Source: Klebsiella terrigena
Lineage (GTDB): Bacteria > Pseudomonadota > Gammaproteobacteria > Enterobacterales > Enterobacteriaceae
Assembly (NCBI RefSeq): GCF_006539725.1
Contig: NZ_BJNO01000015.1
Span: 1-64,000 of the forward strand
Direction of reading: 5' to 3'
Length of the DNA: 64,000 nt
Below, in pieces: positions 33,747 to 45,965 of this stretch (its first letter is position 1; each line of letters starts with the position of its first letter). The notes beneath the pieces were generated by a model that was not told the origin of the DNA, did not search any database, and worked only from the letters and a program-made list of their open reading frames with translations. The position numbers and the translations under genes are program-made.

Positions 33747-34105
33747 GATGTTCACCTCGTCGAATCTTTTTATTGAGGGCTCTTTGTTTCGTGACCCTCA
33801 TCACAAAATCAAGTATACACTAATCACCAAAAATATTAATACCATGCTAATTGTTTTGAGTGTAAATAATTACATAGAAATGTCTTTTTTATAACGTATA
33901 AGAATTAGAAATGTCATTTATTAGCCGCATGTGCCCGCTATTTCTAATAAAATCATATGGATGGACGTATTTGATATTTTGTGCGTTTTCGGCCCATTCA
34001 TTCAGTAAAGGAATGTATAGGCGTGAAAAACCACACTAAATGTTAAAAAAATGCTGCATTTTTTGAAGGACCCTCCGGCGGCAGCCAGAGGGTGAGGGAG
34101 AGGGC
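33747..34105. promoter_or_regulatory. AT-rich interval between yhcN and argR
   Basis: 359 bp without a credible gene. The right end holds terminators for argR. The left part should hold the yhcN promoter on the minus strand. A perfect nine-base inverted repeat (33904-33912 with 33940-33948) stands in the middle. Base composition is much more AT-rich than the flanking genes. Confidence 0.55.
34046..34096 (-). terminator. Terminator region of argR
   Basis: On the minus strand, past the argR stop, an ACCCTC...GAGGGT hairpin (34069-34096) is followed by AAAAAATGC-A-GCATTTTTT (34064-34046) and more T residues. The second structure with its U-run looks like the true intrinsic terminator. The first resembles a CCCTC/GAGGG intergenic element also seen after zapE. 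Confidence 0.65.
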
Positions 34106-34579
<474 letters not shown>

Positions 34580-34602
34580 TCACCCAGATTATGGTGGTAA
34601 AA

Positions 34603-34640
34603 ACAACATCATTATGCATAATCATGAATTTTTATGCAAA
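34603..34640. promoter_or_regulatory. ARG-box pair upstream of argR
   Basis: 34623-34640 reads TGAAT-TTTT-ATGCA in its core, one change from the ARG-box consensus TGAAT-N4-ATTCA. A weaker second box (34603-34620, ending ATGCA) sits two bases away. Paired boxes at this spacing are typical of ArgR-controlled promoters. Confidence 0.65.
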
Positions 34641-34746
34641 TAATCCGCAAGGGGATAAAGTAAATAATGTTATGAAGGGGGCATATTTTAGCAAATAACC
34701 CTGCTAAGGAACATGCCTTCATCACGGGGCGTAAATAGCTGTAAAA

Positions 34747-34761
34747 GTAAATTAAATGTTA
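34747..34761 (+). promoter_or_regulatory. ArcA box upstream of mdh
   Basis: The 15-mer GTAAATTAAATGTTA differs at one position from the ArcA consensus GTTAATTAAATGTTA. It lies about 230 bp upstream of the mdh start. ArcA repression of mdh is established in E. coli. Confidence 0.7.
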
Positions 34762-34937
34762 TGAGATTGGTGTTGTTTTGCCGAACAGGCTGGGTGTATT
34801 GTAACCACTAGTCGGTCCGGTACTACGCTTTGCTGGATGGTCAGTCTCAGGGATGAAAATGCGAAGCGGATGCATCGCTGCGCACCAGAACGCATTCTTC
34901 AACCATACTTATTGTAATTGTTCATCTTGTGAATTAA

Positions 34938-35930
<993 letters not shown>

Positions 35931-35956
35931 CTGTTCTGATATGCGAATGATATAAA

Positions 35957-35988
35957 CGAGCGGGCAGCCTTGCCCGCTCGCTGTTTTA
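35957..35988 (+). terminator. Terminator of mdh
   Basis: A perfect ten-base stem (35957-35966 with 35971-35980) closes a GCCT loop, with a short T-run after CTG. It separates mdh from the accessory island. Confidence 0.85.
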
Positions 35989-36028
35989 AAGCCTCTGCTG
36001 GCCCACTCGCCTTTAATTGTTATCAAAA

Positions 36029-36119
36029 TGTGATCGCCTCTGCAACTTCTGCAATCCCTTCCTGATTCTTGATTTTTTGGTCACGCTACGACCGAATTTC
36101 CACCCGCCTCTTAAGGCGG
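36029..36119 (+). promoter_or_regulatory. Candidate control elements upstream of the AraC-type regulator gene
   Basis: Within the 245-bp mdh-regulator interval are a CRP half-site TGTGA (36029-36033), a direct repeat TCTGCAA (36039-36045 and 36048-36054), an inverted repeat GGTC-N7-GACC (36079-36093), and a hairpin CCGCCT-CTTA-AGGCGG (36104-36119). AraC-type regulators usually bind direct repeats, so the TCTGCAA pair is the best operator candidate, though it is short. The assignment is inference. Confidence 0.35.
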
Positions 36120-36175
36120 CGCGGCTTTTGGCTGGCTTATATTGATTCCACCTTGCCGCCATCACCGGGAAAAAC

Positions 36176-38505
<2,330 letters not shown>

Positions 38506-38523
38506 CCGCAAAGGAGAATCTGT

Positions 38524-39924
38524 ATGAGTGCAAAAATTGGTATTTTCGCTATCGGCCTTGAGGCTTACTGGCCGCAGTTTTCGGGCATGAAAGAGCGCCT
38601 GATGGAGCACCATCATCGGCTACTGGAAAAATTCTCGCCACGCGACGTCGTTGCCGTCGGGATGGTAGACAACCCGGAAAGGGCGCGGGAGGCGGGGCTG
38701 CGCTTTCAGGCGGAAGACGTGGATATTATCTTCTGCCACCTGACAACTTACGCCTCGTCAGAGTCACTGCTGCCGGTCGTGCGCGCGCTGGGCAACGTGA
38801 CGCTGGTGCTGTTGAACGTGCAGTCAGTACCCGCGCTGGATCTGGATAAAACCCGGACTATCGACGACTGGCTGGGCCAAGGCTGTACCTGCGCCGGTCT
38901 GCCCGAAATGACTGCCGTGCTGCGCCGTTTCGAGCATTCTTTTGCGGTGGTTTCCGGCTATCTCGAGGGAGATACGATCCTTGATGAGAAGATGAGCCAG
39001 TGGTGCGATGCGGCTAATGCCTGTCGTCGTCTAAAGTCCGGGAATATTGGCATTCTTGGCCGCCCTTATCCGGGGATGATGGATCTCAACGTCGATGAAA
39101 CGCAGATTTTCCGCACTTTCGGCAGCTACGTGAAGCACCTGAACTGGGAAGACATTGCGGCCAATATTGCTCACGGCTTTAACCAGGACGACATCGAGCG
39201 GGTGGGACAGGAGGTGAAAGAGGTGTTCCGCCTGCCGGAGGATCTGGATGAGCAGCACCTGACCTCAATGATTGAGGTCTATCTGGCGACCCGCAAGCTG
39301 GTGGACGATCACCGGCTGATTGCGCTGTCGAACCATTTCGAGGTGCAGCCTGGCGGCTATATGCACCAGATAATCTCCGCGTCGAATCCGGTCTTTTCCA
39401 TGCTGACCCGCCAGGGCATCGCCTGCCCGGTAGAGGCCGACATCAAAACGGCGATCGCGCTGACGCTGATGAAATCCCTGGCCGGCAGCGCGACGCTGAC
39501 CGAGCTTTACTCGATGGATTTTAACCAGGATCTTTGCATCGTTGGGCACAGCGGGGCGGGCGATCCTGACATCGCCGATGAAAAATCCCTGCTCAAAATG
39601 AGCCCGGTCTTCCACGGCAAGCCGGGCAGCGGTTTTCTGACGCAGTTTACCCCGGCTACCGGGCCGGTAACTCTGGCTTCAGTGACTCAAGGGGCCGACG
39701 GACAGTACATGCTGGTGCTGGCAGAGGGCGAGTTGGTGGAAGGTAAAACGCTGCAGCTTGGGGATACCAACGCCCTGTTCCGTTTCCGCAAAGGGCTGCG
39801 CGCTTTTGTGGATGAGTGGTCCGCCTGCGGCCCGACCCACCACTGCGCCATGGGACGGGGATACCACGCCCAGGCGTTTCATAAACTTGGGCAGCTTCTG
39901 AAGATCCCTGTTCACGAGGTGTGA
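38524..39924 (+). CDS. L-arabinose/L-fucose isomerase-fold protein, paralogue 2
   Basis: A 466-residue protein related to the preceding gene, sharing for example an N-terminal IGL-AYWPQFSGMKERL pattern and the C-terminal GDTNALFRFRKG / [12 protein letters not shown] block. Its metal ligands are also complete: Glu304 (VEADIKTA), Glu327 (LTELYSMDF), His342 (VGHSGAGDP) and His439/440 (GPTHHCAMG). Overall identity with paralogue 1 looks modest, so this is an old duplication or independent recruitment, not a recent copy. Both could be active on different substrates, or they could form a hetero-oligomer. AGGAG lies eight bases upstream of the ATG. Confidence 0.82.
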   Translation: MSAKIGIFAIGLEAYWPQFSGMKERLMEHHHRLLEKFSPRDVVAVGMVDNPERAREAGLRFQAEDVDIIFCHLTTYASSESLLPVVRALGNVTLVLLNVQSVPALDLDKTRTIDDWLGQGCTCAGLPEMTAVLRRFEHSFAVVSGYLEGDTILDEKMSQWCDAANACRRLKSGNIGILGRPYPGMMDLNVDETQIFRTFGSYVKHLNWEDIAANIAHGFNQDDIERVGQEVKEVFRLPEDLDEQHLTSMIEVYLATRKLVDDHRLIALSNHFEVQPGGYMHQIISASNPVFSMLTRQGIACPVEADIKTAIALTLMKSLAGSATLTELYSMDFNQDLCIVGHSGAGDPDIADEKSLLKMSPVFHGKPGSGFLTQFTPATGPVTLASVTQGADGQYMLVLAEGELVEGKTLQLGDTNALFRFRKGLRAFVDEWSACGPTHHCAMGRGYHAQAFHKLGQLLKIPVHEV

Positions 39925-40093
39925 TCTTTAGCGCGCACGATCGTCCCGATCCGATTGCCGTAGCGCGCCGTACGACCTGTGGGAAGCCCGTTTTCTCCCA
40001 TTAATCCTTACTTTTTGTGATACCTGCTATCGCCTGGCCTCCCTTTGCCGAAATTTGGTCCGGGGAGCCTGACTATTCTCTTGTGAGGTTAAT
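39925..40093 (+). promoter_or_regulatory. Interval before the island's transporter gene
   Basis: 169 bp between the second isomerase and the transporter. It has a TGTGA CRP half-site at 40016-40020 and a GTGAGG Shine-Dalgarno before ATG 40094. No terminator is evident after the isomerase. The gap is long enough for a second promoter, so transporter and dehydrogenase may be a separately initiated unit. Confidence 0.4.
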
Positions 40094-41542
40094 ATGAACA
40101 ACTTATCGACCCGTCCCACAACCATCGATCGCGGTAGACGCTACAGCTTTCTGGTCGCCATCGGCGCAAGCATCGGCGGCCTGCTCTACGGCTACGATAC
40201 GGGCATCATTGCCAGCGCCTTGCTCTTTCTGCGCGAGGATTTTGCCATCGCGGACAACGCCTTTATGCAGTCGGTGGTCACCTCCGCCACGCTGCTCGGC
40301 GCGATATTTGGCGCGCTGCTGACCGGCCCGCTCTCGGACCGCCTGGGCCGACGCAGAACCGTCATCGTCATCTCAATATTGTTTGCCTTATTCGCTCTGG
40401 GCTGCGCCTTAGCGACCTCTCTCAATATGCTGATTATCATGCGTTTCCTGCTTGGCCTGGGCGTTGGCGGCTCCTCGCAAATCGTTCCGATGTATATCGC
40501 CGAGCTCGCGCCTGCCCATCGGCGTGGCGCTCAGGGCGTGCTGTTCCAGATGATGATCTGCGTCGGCACGCTGCTGGCCTACGCCGTAGGCTATCTGCTT
40601 GGTCCGTCCGGCGCCTGGGAGTGGATGCTCGGGCTGGCGGTTATCCCGGCGGTGATTTTTATCGTGATGATGCTGTATCTGCCGGAAAGCCCGCGCTGGC
40701 TGGTAGGCAAGCAGCAGGCTAAACGGGCGGAGGAAATACTCGTCCGCGTAGGGCGCACCGGACACGAAGCCGCTCTGGAAGTAAAGGAGATAGAACGACT
40801 GCATCGGGACCAGCAGTCGAGTTGGAGAGAGCTGTTTCAGCCCTGGGTGCGGCCCGCGCTGGTCGCAGGCCTTGGCATCGCTATTTTCTCTCAGGCTACC
40901 GGCATCAGCGCCATCATCTATTACGCCCCTTCTTTACTGGTGATGGCGCAGTTTGGCAAATCGGTGGCGATCCTGGGTTCCGTCGGGATCGGCGTGGTGC
41001 TCACGGTATTTACACTGCTGGGCATTTGGCTGCTGGACGTACTCGGGCGGCGGCGGCTGATGCTGATTGGCCTGCCCGGCGCGGTAGTCGTGCTGGCGGT
41101 GATGTCGATGCTGTTGCCCTGGTCCGCCCACGCGCAGGAGCTGCTGAGCGACGGCCATAAAATCATCGTGCTGGCCTGCCTGCTGGGATATTTCGCCTTC
41201 AACGGCGGCAGCCTGTCGGTGGTGACCTGGCTGTACTGCGCCGAAATATTCCCCCTTGGCGTGCGGGGCAAGGGGACGGCTTTGTGCTCGTTTGCGCTGT
41301 GGGTCGTCAATTTCCTTGTCACCCTGCTGCTCTATTTCACGGCGGATGCCCTTGGCATTGGCCTCGTGTTCGGCGCGCTGGCGGTGGTCAATGCGCTCGC
41401 CTGGGTCTTCGTATGGCGCTACGCCCCGGAGACGCGGGGAAGAACGCTGGAGGATATTGAACAGAGCCTGCTTAACGGGCAATTCAACTCGCGCAATGGC
41501 GATTCTTCGGGCGTTTTGCTCAATAAAATCAACTCAGACTAA
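40094..41542 (+). CDS. MFS sugar:proton symporter (sugar porter family)
   Basis: A 482-residue major-facilitator transporter with 12 predicted helices. Sugar-porter signatures are present: GASIGGLLYGYDTGIIASAL in helix 1, DRLGRRR after helix 2, PESPRWLVGK before the central loop, LDVLGRRRL after helix 8, and PETRGRTLEDIE at the end of helix 12. Relatives include AraE, GalP, XylE and inositol transporters, which import monosaccharides or polyols with protons. Specificity cannot be assigned from sequence. The dehydrogenase gene follows nine bases after the stop, so both form one unit. It probably imports the substrate of the island's enzymes. Confidence 0.88.
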   Translation: MNNLSTRPTTIDRGRRYSFLVAIGASIGGLLYGYDTGIIASALLFLREDFAIADNAFMQSVVTSATLLGAIFGALLTGPLSDRLGRRRTVIVISILFALFALGCALATSLNMLIIMRFLLGLGVGGSSQIVPMYIAELAPAHRRGAQGVLFQMMICVGTLLAYAVGYLLGPSGAWEWMLGLAVIPAVIFIVMMLYLPESPRWLVGKQQAKRAEEILVRVGRTGHEAALEVKEIERLHRDQQSSWRELFQPWVRPALVAGLGIAIFSQATGISAIIYYAPSLLVMAQFGKSVAILGSVGIGVVLTVFTLLGIWLLDVLGRRRLMLIGLPGAVVVLAVMSMLLPWSAHAQELLSDGHKIIVLACLLGYFAFNGGSLSVVTWLYCAEIFPLGVRGKGTALCSFALWVVNFLVTLLLYFTADALGIGLVFGALAVVNALAWVFVWRYAPETRGRTLEDIEQSLLNGQFNSRNGDSSGVLLNKINSD

Positions 41543-41551
41543 GAGGTCGTT

Positions 41552-42574
41552 ATGGAATTTAAAACGGATATTCCGCAGAGCCAGCGCGCGCTGTTCCTGA
41601 TGGCGAAAAAAAACCTTGAGCTGCGAACTACGGATGTGCCGCAGCCGCAGGCCGGAGAAGTATTGCTGAAAATCGGTTCGGTGGGCGTATGCGGTTCAGA
41701 CAAGCATTTTTACTTCGACGGCCGATGCGGCAGCGAAATAATTACCGAGCCGATGATTATGGGGCACGAGTTTGGCGGTGCGATTGTGGCGGTGGGGAAG
41801 GGCGTTTCTCCGCATAGAGTAGGTCAGCGCGTCTCGGTGGATCCGCTGGTGCCCTGCGGCCGCTGCCAGCATTGTTTGCAGGGGAATTACAATATCTGTC
41901 CGACGCAGAAATTTTTCGGCGTGCCGGGTACCTACGGCGCCATGCAGCAGTATCTTTGCGTCCCGTCAGGTAATGCGCATGCCATCAGCGAGGCCGTTAG
42001 CGACGGCGCGGCGGCGATGGTCGAAACTATTTCGGTTGCCCTGGCCGGGGTACAAAAAGGCCGGATTGGCCTGGGTTCCCGGGTGTTAATTACCGGCGGT
42101 GGCCCGGTAGGTTTATTTGCCGTTCAGGTTGCGAAAACGCTTGGCGCGACGGAGATCGTGCTGGCTGAACCTCAGGAAGGACGGCGCAAAATTGCCCACG
42201 AGCTGGGGGCTGAAACGCTGAGCGATCTGGCTGAAAACGATCGGCAGTACGACGTGCTGCTGGAATGCACGGGCGTACAGTCCGTGCGCCACGACGCCTG
42301 TCTGAGCGTGCTTTCCGGCGGCCGGGCAATAATGATTGGCGTGGGCGAGCAGGTGGGAGGCTTTCCTATGTCGGCAGTGATAGAACGCGAAGTCACTGTT
42401 CATGGCGTAATGCGCTACAAGTTTACCTGGCCTGCGGTTATTGCGGCGCTGGAGGCGCAGAGGCTGAACGCCGATATCCTGATAAGCCGACGTTTGCCGC
42501 TGGCGCGTGCGCAGGAGGCATGGACGCTGCCGGTGGCCAATGAAATTAAGACGATGATCGACGTTAACGACTGA
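41552..42574 (+). CDS. Zinc-dependent polyol (sorbitol/xylitol-type) dehydrogenase
   Basis: A 340-residue zinc medium-chain dehydrogenase. Catalytic zinc ligands are Cys47 (GVCGSD), His72 and Glu73 (GHEFGG). The structural zinc cluster is Cys102, Cys105, Cys108 and Cys116. The nucleotide loop GGGPVG is at 182-187 and an acidic Glu206 follows the second strand, which favours NAD over NADP. The CGSDKHFYFDG segment resembles sorbitol and xylitol dehydrogenases (CGSDVHYYxxG). Such enzymes oxidise a secondary alcohol of a polyol to a ketose, or the reverse. Together with two isomerases this suggests polyol-ketose-aldose chemistry. Threonine dehydrogenase was considered, but the context argues against it. 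Confidence 0.86.
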   Translation: MEFKTDIPQSQRALFLMAKKNLELRTTDVPQPQAGEVLLKIGSVGVCGSDKHFYFDGRCGSEIITEPMIMGHEFGGAIVAVGKGVSPHRVGQRVSVDPLVPCGRCQHCLQGNYNICPTQKFFGVPGTYGAMQQYLCVPSGNAHAISEAVSDGAAAMVETISVALAGVQKGRIGLGSRVLITGGGPVGLFAVQVAKTLGATEIVLAEPQEGRRKIAHELGAETLSDLAENDRQYDVLLECTGVQSVRHDACLSVLSGGRAIMIGVGEQVGGFPMSAVIEREVTVHGVMRYKFTWPAVIAALEAQRLNADILISRRLPLARAQEAWTLPVANEIKTMIDVND

Positions 42575-42599
42575 TTGACGTTAACGTCGATATGACGAG

Positions 42600-42625
42600 C
42601 TAAAGCCCGAGCCTTCGGGCTTTAG
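42600..42625. terminator. Hairpin between the dehydrogenase gene and degS
   Basis: A perfect 11-bp stem (42600-42610 with 42615-42625) has a GCCT loop. It overlaps the degS stop codon and lies 26 bp after the dehydrogenase stop. The T-run is poor in both directions, so it may be a weak bidirectional terminator. Confidence 0.6.
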
Positions 42626-43680
42626 TTGGTTGCCGGGTATTCCTGAACGGCGATATGCAGGGTGATTTTCTTATCTTCGCGCATGATCACCACCGGAATT
42701 TCTGAACCTGGGCGGATCTCAGCAACCTGATCCATGGTTTCGAGAGCGGAAACCGCGGGTTTGTCATTGACCGAGATAATCACGTCGTTGGCGCGGATGC
42801 CGGCCTGGGCCGCAGGCCCTTCAGGCGCAACGTCGTTCACGACGATCCCCTGTAGCTGATCGATTCCGCCGCCCTGCGCATGTAGCGGCGCGATCTCACG
42901 ACCGCTAATGCCGATGTAGCCGCGGATCACGCGGCCGTCGCGGATCAGCTTATCCATGATCTTAGTCGCCAGCTGGAAGGGGATAGCAAAACCGATCCCT
43001 TCCGGCGTTTCGCCGTCGTTGCTTTTATCAAATGAGAGCGTGTTAATGCCCATCAGCTCGCCCAGCGAGTTGACCAGCGCGCCGCCGGAGTTGCCGTGGT
43101 TGATAGAGGCATCGGTTTGCAGGAAGTTTTGTCGGCCCGTCGGGTTAAGGCCGATACGACCGGTGGCGCTGATAATCCCCTGAGTAATGGTTTGCCCGAG
43201 GTTATACGGGTTACCAATCGCCAGAACCACATCGCCAATATGCGGCACGCGTTTCGGATTAATCGGAATAACCGGCAGGCCGCCGTTGGCGTTGATTTTC
43301 AATACCGCAAGATCGGTCAGGGTATCAGAACCGACCAGCAGGGCTTCAAAGACGCGGCCGTCCTGCAGCGCGATGATGATCTGATCAGCGTCGTTAATAA
43401 CGTGCTTATTGGTCAGAATATACCCGCGCTGGTCCATGATGACGCCGGAACCCAGGGTCAGCTGATTGTGGCTGGTGCCGTTGAGGGCACGGTTATAGAC
43501 GTTGACCACCGCAGGCGCAGCCCGGCGGACGGCAGGATTATAGCTGGCGGGCGATTCGTCCGCGCTATCGTACTGGGTCGTCGTCGACAGATGCCATTGA
43601 CGCAGCGAGGGCATTGCGGCCAGCAGCAGTCCCCCGACGATCAAACCAATGAGTACTGAACGTAAAAGCTTTCCAGGCAT
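42622..43680 (-). CDS. degS: Periplasmic site-1 stress protease DegS
   Basis: A 352-residue inner-membrane-anchored serine protease that senses misfolded outer-membrane proteins through its PDZ domain and cleaves RseA to release sigma-E. One membrane helix is at about residues 5-25. The catalytic triad is His93, Asp123 and Ser198 (HGNSGGAL), and a single PDZ domain covers about 250-345. All three catalytic positions are exactly three lower than in E. coli (96, 126, 201), because the EIR tripeptide before TLGSG is missing. The frame is open 14 codons further upstream, but the conserved N-terminus starts at MPGKLLRSV. degQ lies 153 bp upstream. Confidence 0.95.
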   Translation of the reverse strand: MPGKLLRSVLIGLIVGGLLLAAMPSLRQWHLSTTTQYDSADESPASYNPAVRRAAPAVVNVYNRALNGTSHNQLTLGSGVIMDQRGYILTNKHVINDADQIIIALQDGRVFEALLVGSDTLTDLAVLKINANGGLPVIPINPKRVPHIGDVVLAIGNPYNLGQTITQGIISATGRIGLNPTGRQNFLQTDASINHGNSGGALVNSLGELMGINTLSFDKSNDGETPEGIGFAIPFQLATKIMDKLIRDGRVIRGYIGISGREIAPLHAQGGGIDQLQGIVVNDVAPEGPAAQAGIRANDVIISVNDKPAVSALETMDQVAEIRPGSEIPVVIMREDKKITLHIAVQEYPATN

Positions 43681-43833
43681 GATGCAGATATCGTTGATTA
43701 ATGGACAGGCGCAGCATAACACGACTTACGGGCGTCGTCTTTCACGTTACCGGCGCGCAGGCTGCGTCCCGTCGCCCGATAGGAATAGCGTATTTCCGGA
43801 CATCGCGGCGATCGCCATGTCCGGATCCGTGCG

Positions 43834-45201
43834 TTAGCGCAGCAGGAGATAAATGCTTTCGTTACCGCGCATCACGTTCAGCGCGATGACCGCCGGCTTA
43901 CTCTCCAGCACCTTGCGCAGCTCGGCGATAGTGCTAATGCGCTCGCGGTTAAGGCCGATGATAATATCGTCCTTATGCAGGCCGACCTGTGCCGCAGGGC
44001 TGGCTTTATCGACGCTATCAACCACCACGCCTTTGGTACCGTCCTTCATCTGACCATCGCTCAACGATGCGCCCTGCAGGGCGGGTATAATCAGCTCGGC
44101 GCTGGCGCTGGAAGAGGTGCTCTTATCCAGGGTAACCTCAACATTCACCGGCTTACCGTCGCGCAGAAGCCCCAGCTTCACTTTGGTTCCCGGCTCGGTG
44201 GTGGCGATACGCGACCGCAGCTCGGCAAAGCTGTTGAGCGGCTTGTCGTTCATGCTGACAATCACGTCCCCGGATTTAATCCCCGCCTTAGCTGAACCGG
44301 AGTTCGGCAGCACTTCGCTGACAAAAGCACCGCGCTGAGCGTCGATATTCATCGCCCTGGCGATATCGGCGCTCATTTCAGTACCTTTAATTCCCAGCAG
44401 GCCGCGTTTGATTTCACCAAACTGAATCAGCTGCTGAGCGAGGGTTTTTGCCATGTTGCTGGGGATGGCAAAGCCGATGCCGACGCTGCCGCCGCCCGGA
44501 GCCAGAATCGCCGTATTGATGCCAATAAGTTCGCCATTCAGGTTCAGCAGTGCGCCGCCGGAGTTACCGCGGTTAATAGAGGCATCGGTCTGAATGAAGT
44601 TCTCCAGCCCTTCCAGGTTCAGGCCGCTGCGGCCGAGGGCGGAGATAATGCCCGAGGTGGCGGTCTGCCCGAGGCCGAAGGGGTTGCCGACGGCGACGGC
44701 GAAATCACCCACGCGCAGCTTATCGGAATCGGCGATAGCGATTTGCGTGAGGTGGGTTGGTTTTAGCAGCTGCAGCAGGGCGATATCGCTTTGATCGTCG
44801 CTACCGACCAGCTTCGCATCAAACTCGCGACCATCGTTGAGCTGGACGCTTATCTTTTGCGCCTGGCTGATGACGTGATTATTGGTCAGCACATAGCCTT
44901 TTTCGGCGTCGATGATAACGCCTGAGCCGAGCCCCTCAAAAGGCTGAGCCTGCTCCTGCGGCGCATTGTCGCCAAAGTATTTTTTTAGCTCTTCCGGCAT
45001 GTTTTGCGCAGGAGAGGCGGTGCCTTCAACCTGAACGCTAACCACCGCAGGCAGCACTTTTTCCAGCATCGGCGCCAGGCTCGGCAGCGCTCCCTGGCCC
45101 GGTACCTGCGTGGGTATCGACGCCGTAGCCGTAGGTATAACGGACAACGATAACCCGATGCTTAACGCTAACGCACTCAACAGCAAAGTCTGTTTCTTCA
45201 T
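43834..45201 (-). CDS. degQ: Periplasmic serine endoprotease DegQ
   Basis: A 455-residue HtrA-family protease and chaperone that degrades misfolded periplasmic proteins. A signal peptide ends near TATA-SIPT at about residue 27. The catalytic triad is His109, Asp139 and Ser214 (RGNSGGAL), identical in position to E. coli DegQ. Two PDZ domains follow, at about 255-350 and 360-450. The LA loop is short, which distinguishes DegQ from DegP. It precedes degS in the same direction with 153 bp between them. Confidence 0.97.
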   Translation of the reverse strand: MKKQTLLLSALALSIGLSLSVIPTATASIPTQVPGQGALPSLAPMLEKVLPAVVSVQVEGTASPAQNMPEELKKYFGDNAPQEQAQPFEGLGSGVIIDAEKGYVLTNNHVISQAQKISVQLNDGREFDAKLVGSDDQSDIALLQLLKPTHLTQIAIADSDKLRVGDFAVAVGNPFGLGQTATSGIISALGRSGLNLEGLENFIQTDASINRGNSGGALLNLNGELIGINTAILAPGGGSVGIGFAIPSNMAKTLAQQLIQFGEIKRGLLGIKGTEMSADIARAMNIDAQRGAFVSEVLPNSGSAKAGIKSGDVIVSMNDKPLNSFAELRSRIATTEPGTKVKLGLLRDGKPVNVEVTLDKSTSSSASAELIIPALQGASLSDGQMKDGTKGVVVDSVDKASPAAQVGLHKDDIIIGLNRERISTIAELRKVLESKPAVIALNVMRGNESIYLLLR

Positions 45202-45376
45202 TAGATGCTGGCTCTCGTAACCTGAGGTGTGTGGAAAATCGTCCCGAATGGCCTGATGTTATTGAATTTTCGACCAGGTAACAACGTGGTCAATGTTTTA
45301 AATTGTAGCTGGGATGTAGGGGGGAAGACGGGCGCAGAGAGTGCGCCCGGAAAATATTTTTACGCTAACCGCAGGA

Positions 45377-45775
45377 TTAGTCGCGTTTTGCACCACCGCG
45401 CAGCAGGCCGGATGCGCCTTCAGAATAGTCGCGCGGCATCTGCACCGGCGCCTGATCGTTACCGGCTTCTGATTCAGCCAGGCGGTTGCGGAACGGATTA
45501 GCCTCCGCCATGGTATCCGGCAGCAGGCTGCTGGAGCTTTTTGCCATATGCTGGTACAGCTGGCGATAGTCATCGGCCATGTTATCCAGCAGTTCAGCGC
45601 TGCGCGCAAAATGGCTGACCAGCTCTTCGCGATACTCTTCAAGCTCTGTTTTATTCTTTTCGAGTTCGAACTGCAGCGCCTGCTGTTGACGTAATTTGCG
45701 GTTGCCAAAACGCATGGCGACGGCACCGATGATGATACCGACAACTAGCCCAATTAGCGCATATTCCCAGGTCAT
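45377..45775 (-). CDS. zapG: Inner-membrane cell-division/envelope protein ZapG (YhcB)
   Basis: A 132-residue protein (DUF1043) with one N-terminal membrane helix at about residues 3-22 and a long cytosolic coiled coil at about 30-90, followed by a disordered tail with the conserved MPRDYSEGASGLLRGGAKRD end. In E. coli, YhcB interacts with division and rod-complex proteins and its loss perturbs cell shape and envelope synthesis. Translation can start at two ATGs two codons apart. I chose 45775 because GGGAG is then seven bases upstream. It is divergent from zapE. Confidence 0.93.
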   Translation of the reverse strand: MTWEYALIGLVVGIIIGAVAMRFGNRKLRQQQALQFELEKNKTELEEYREELVSHFARSAELLDNMADDYRQLYQHMAKSSSSLLPDTMAEANPFRNRLAESEAGNDQAPVQMPRDYSEGASGLLRGGAKRD

Positions 45776-45965
45776 GTACATCTCCCGTTGTTTTGTGGTT
45801 CCGTAGGGTGGCTATGAGGCTCTCCGCCTGCGCCCGATAGTGCCACTATAACCGCTAATTCCACAGAAGTGGAATCCTGGCGTATCATCGCGTAGTGTAG
45901 AACGGCCTTTTTTTCGACAATCGTGAGCTTTGACGTTACGATTTTCAAGGAATAACAATTAGATC

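Noticed and set aside
41552-42574. Threonine dehydrogenase (tdh) as identity of the zinc dehydrogenase
   Set aside because: The CGSDKHFYFDG region resembles polyol dehydrogenases, and no kbl or amino-acid gene is adjacent.
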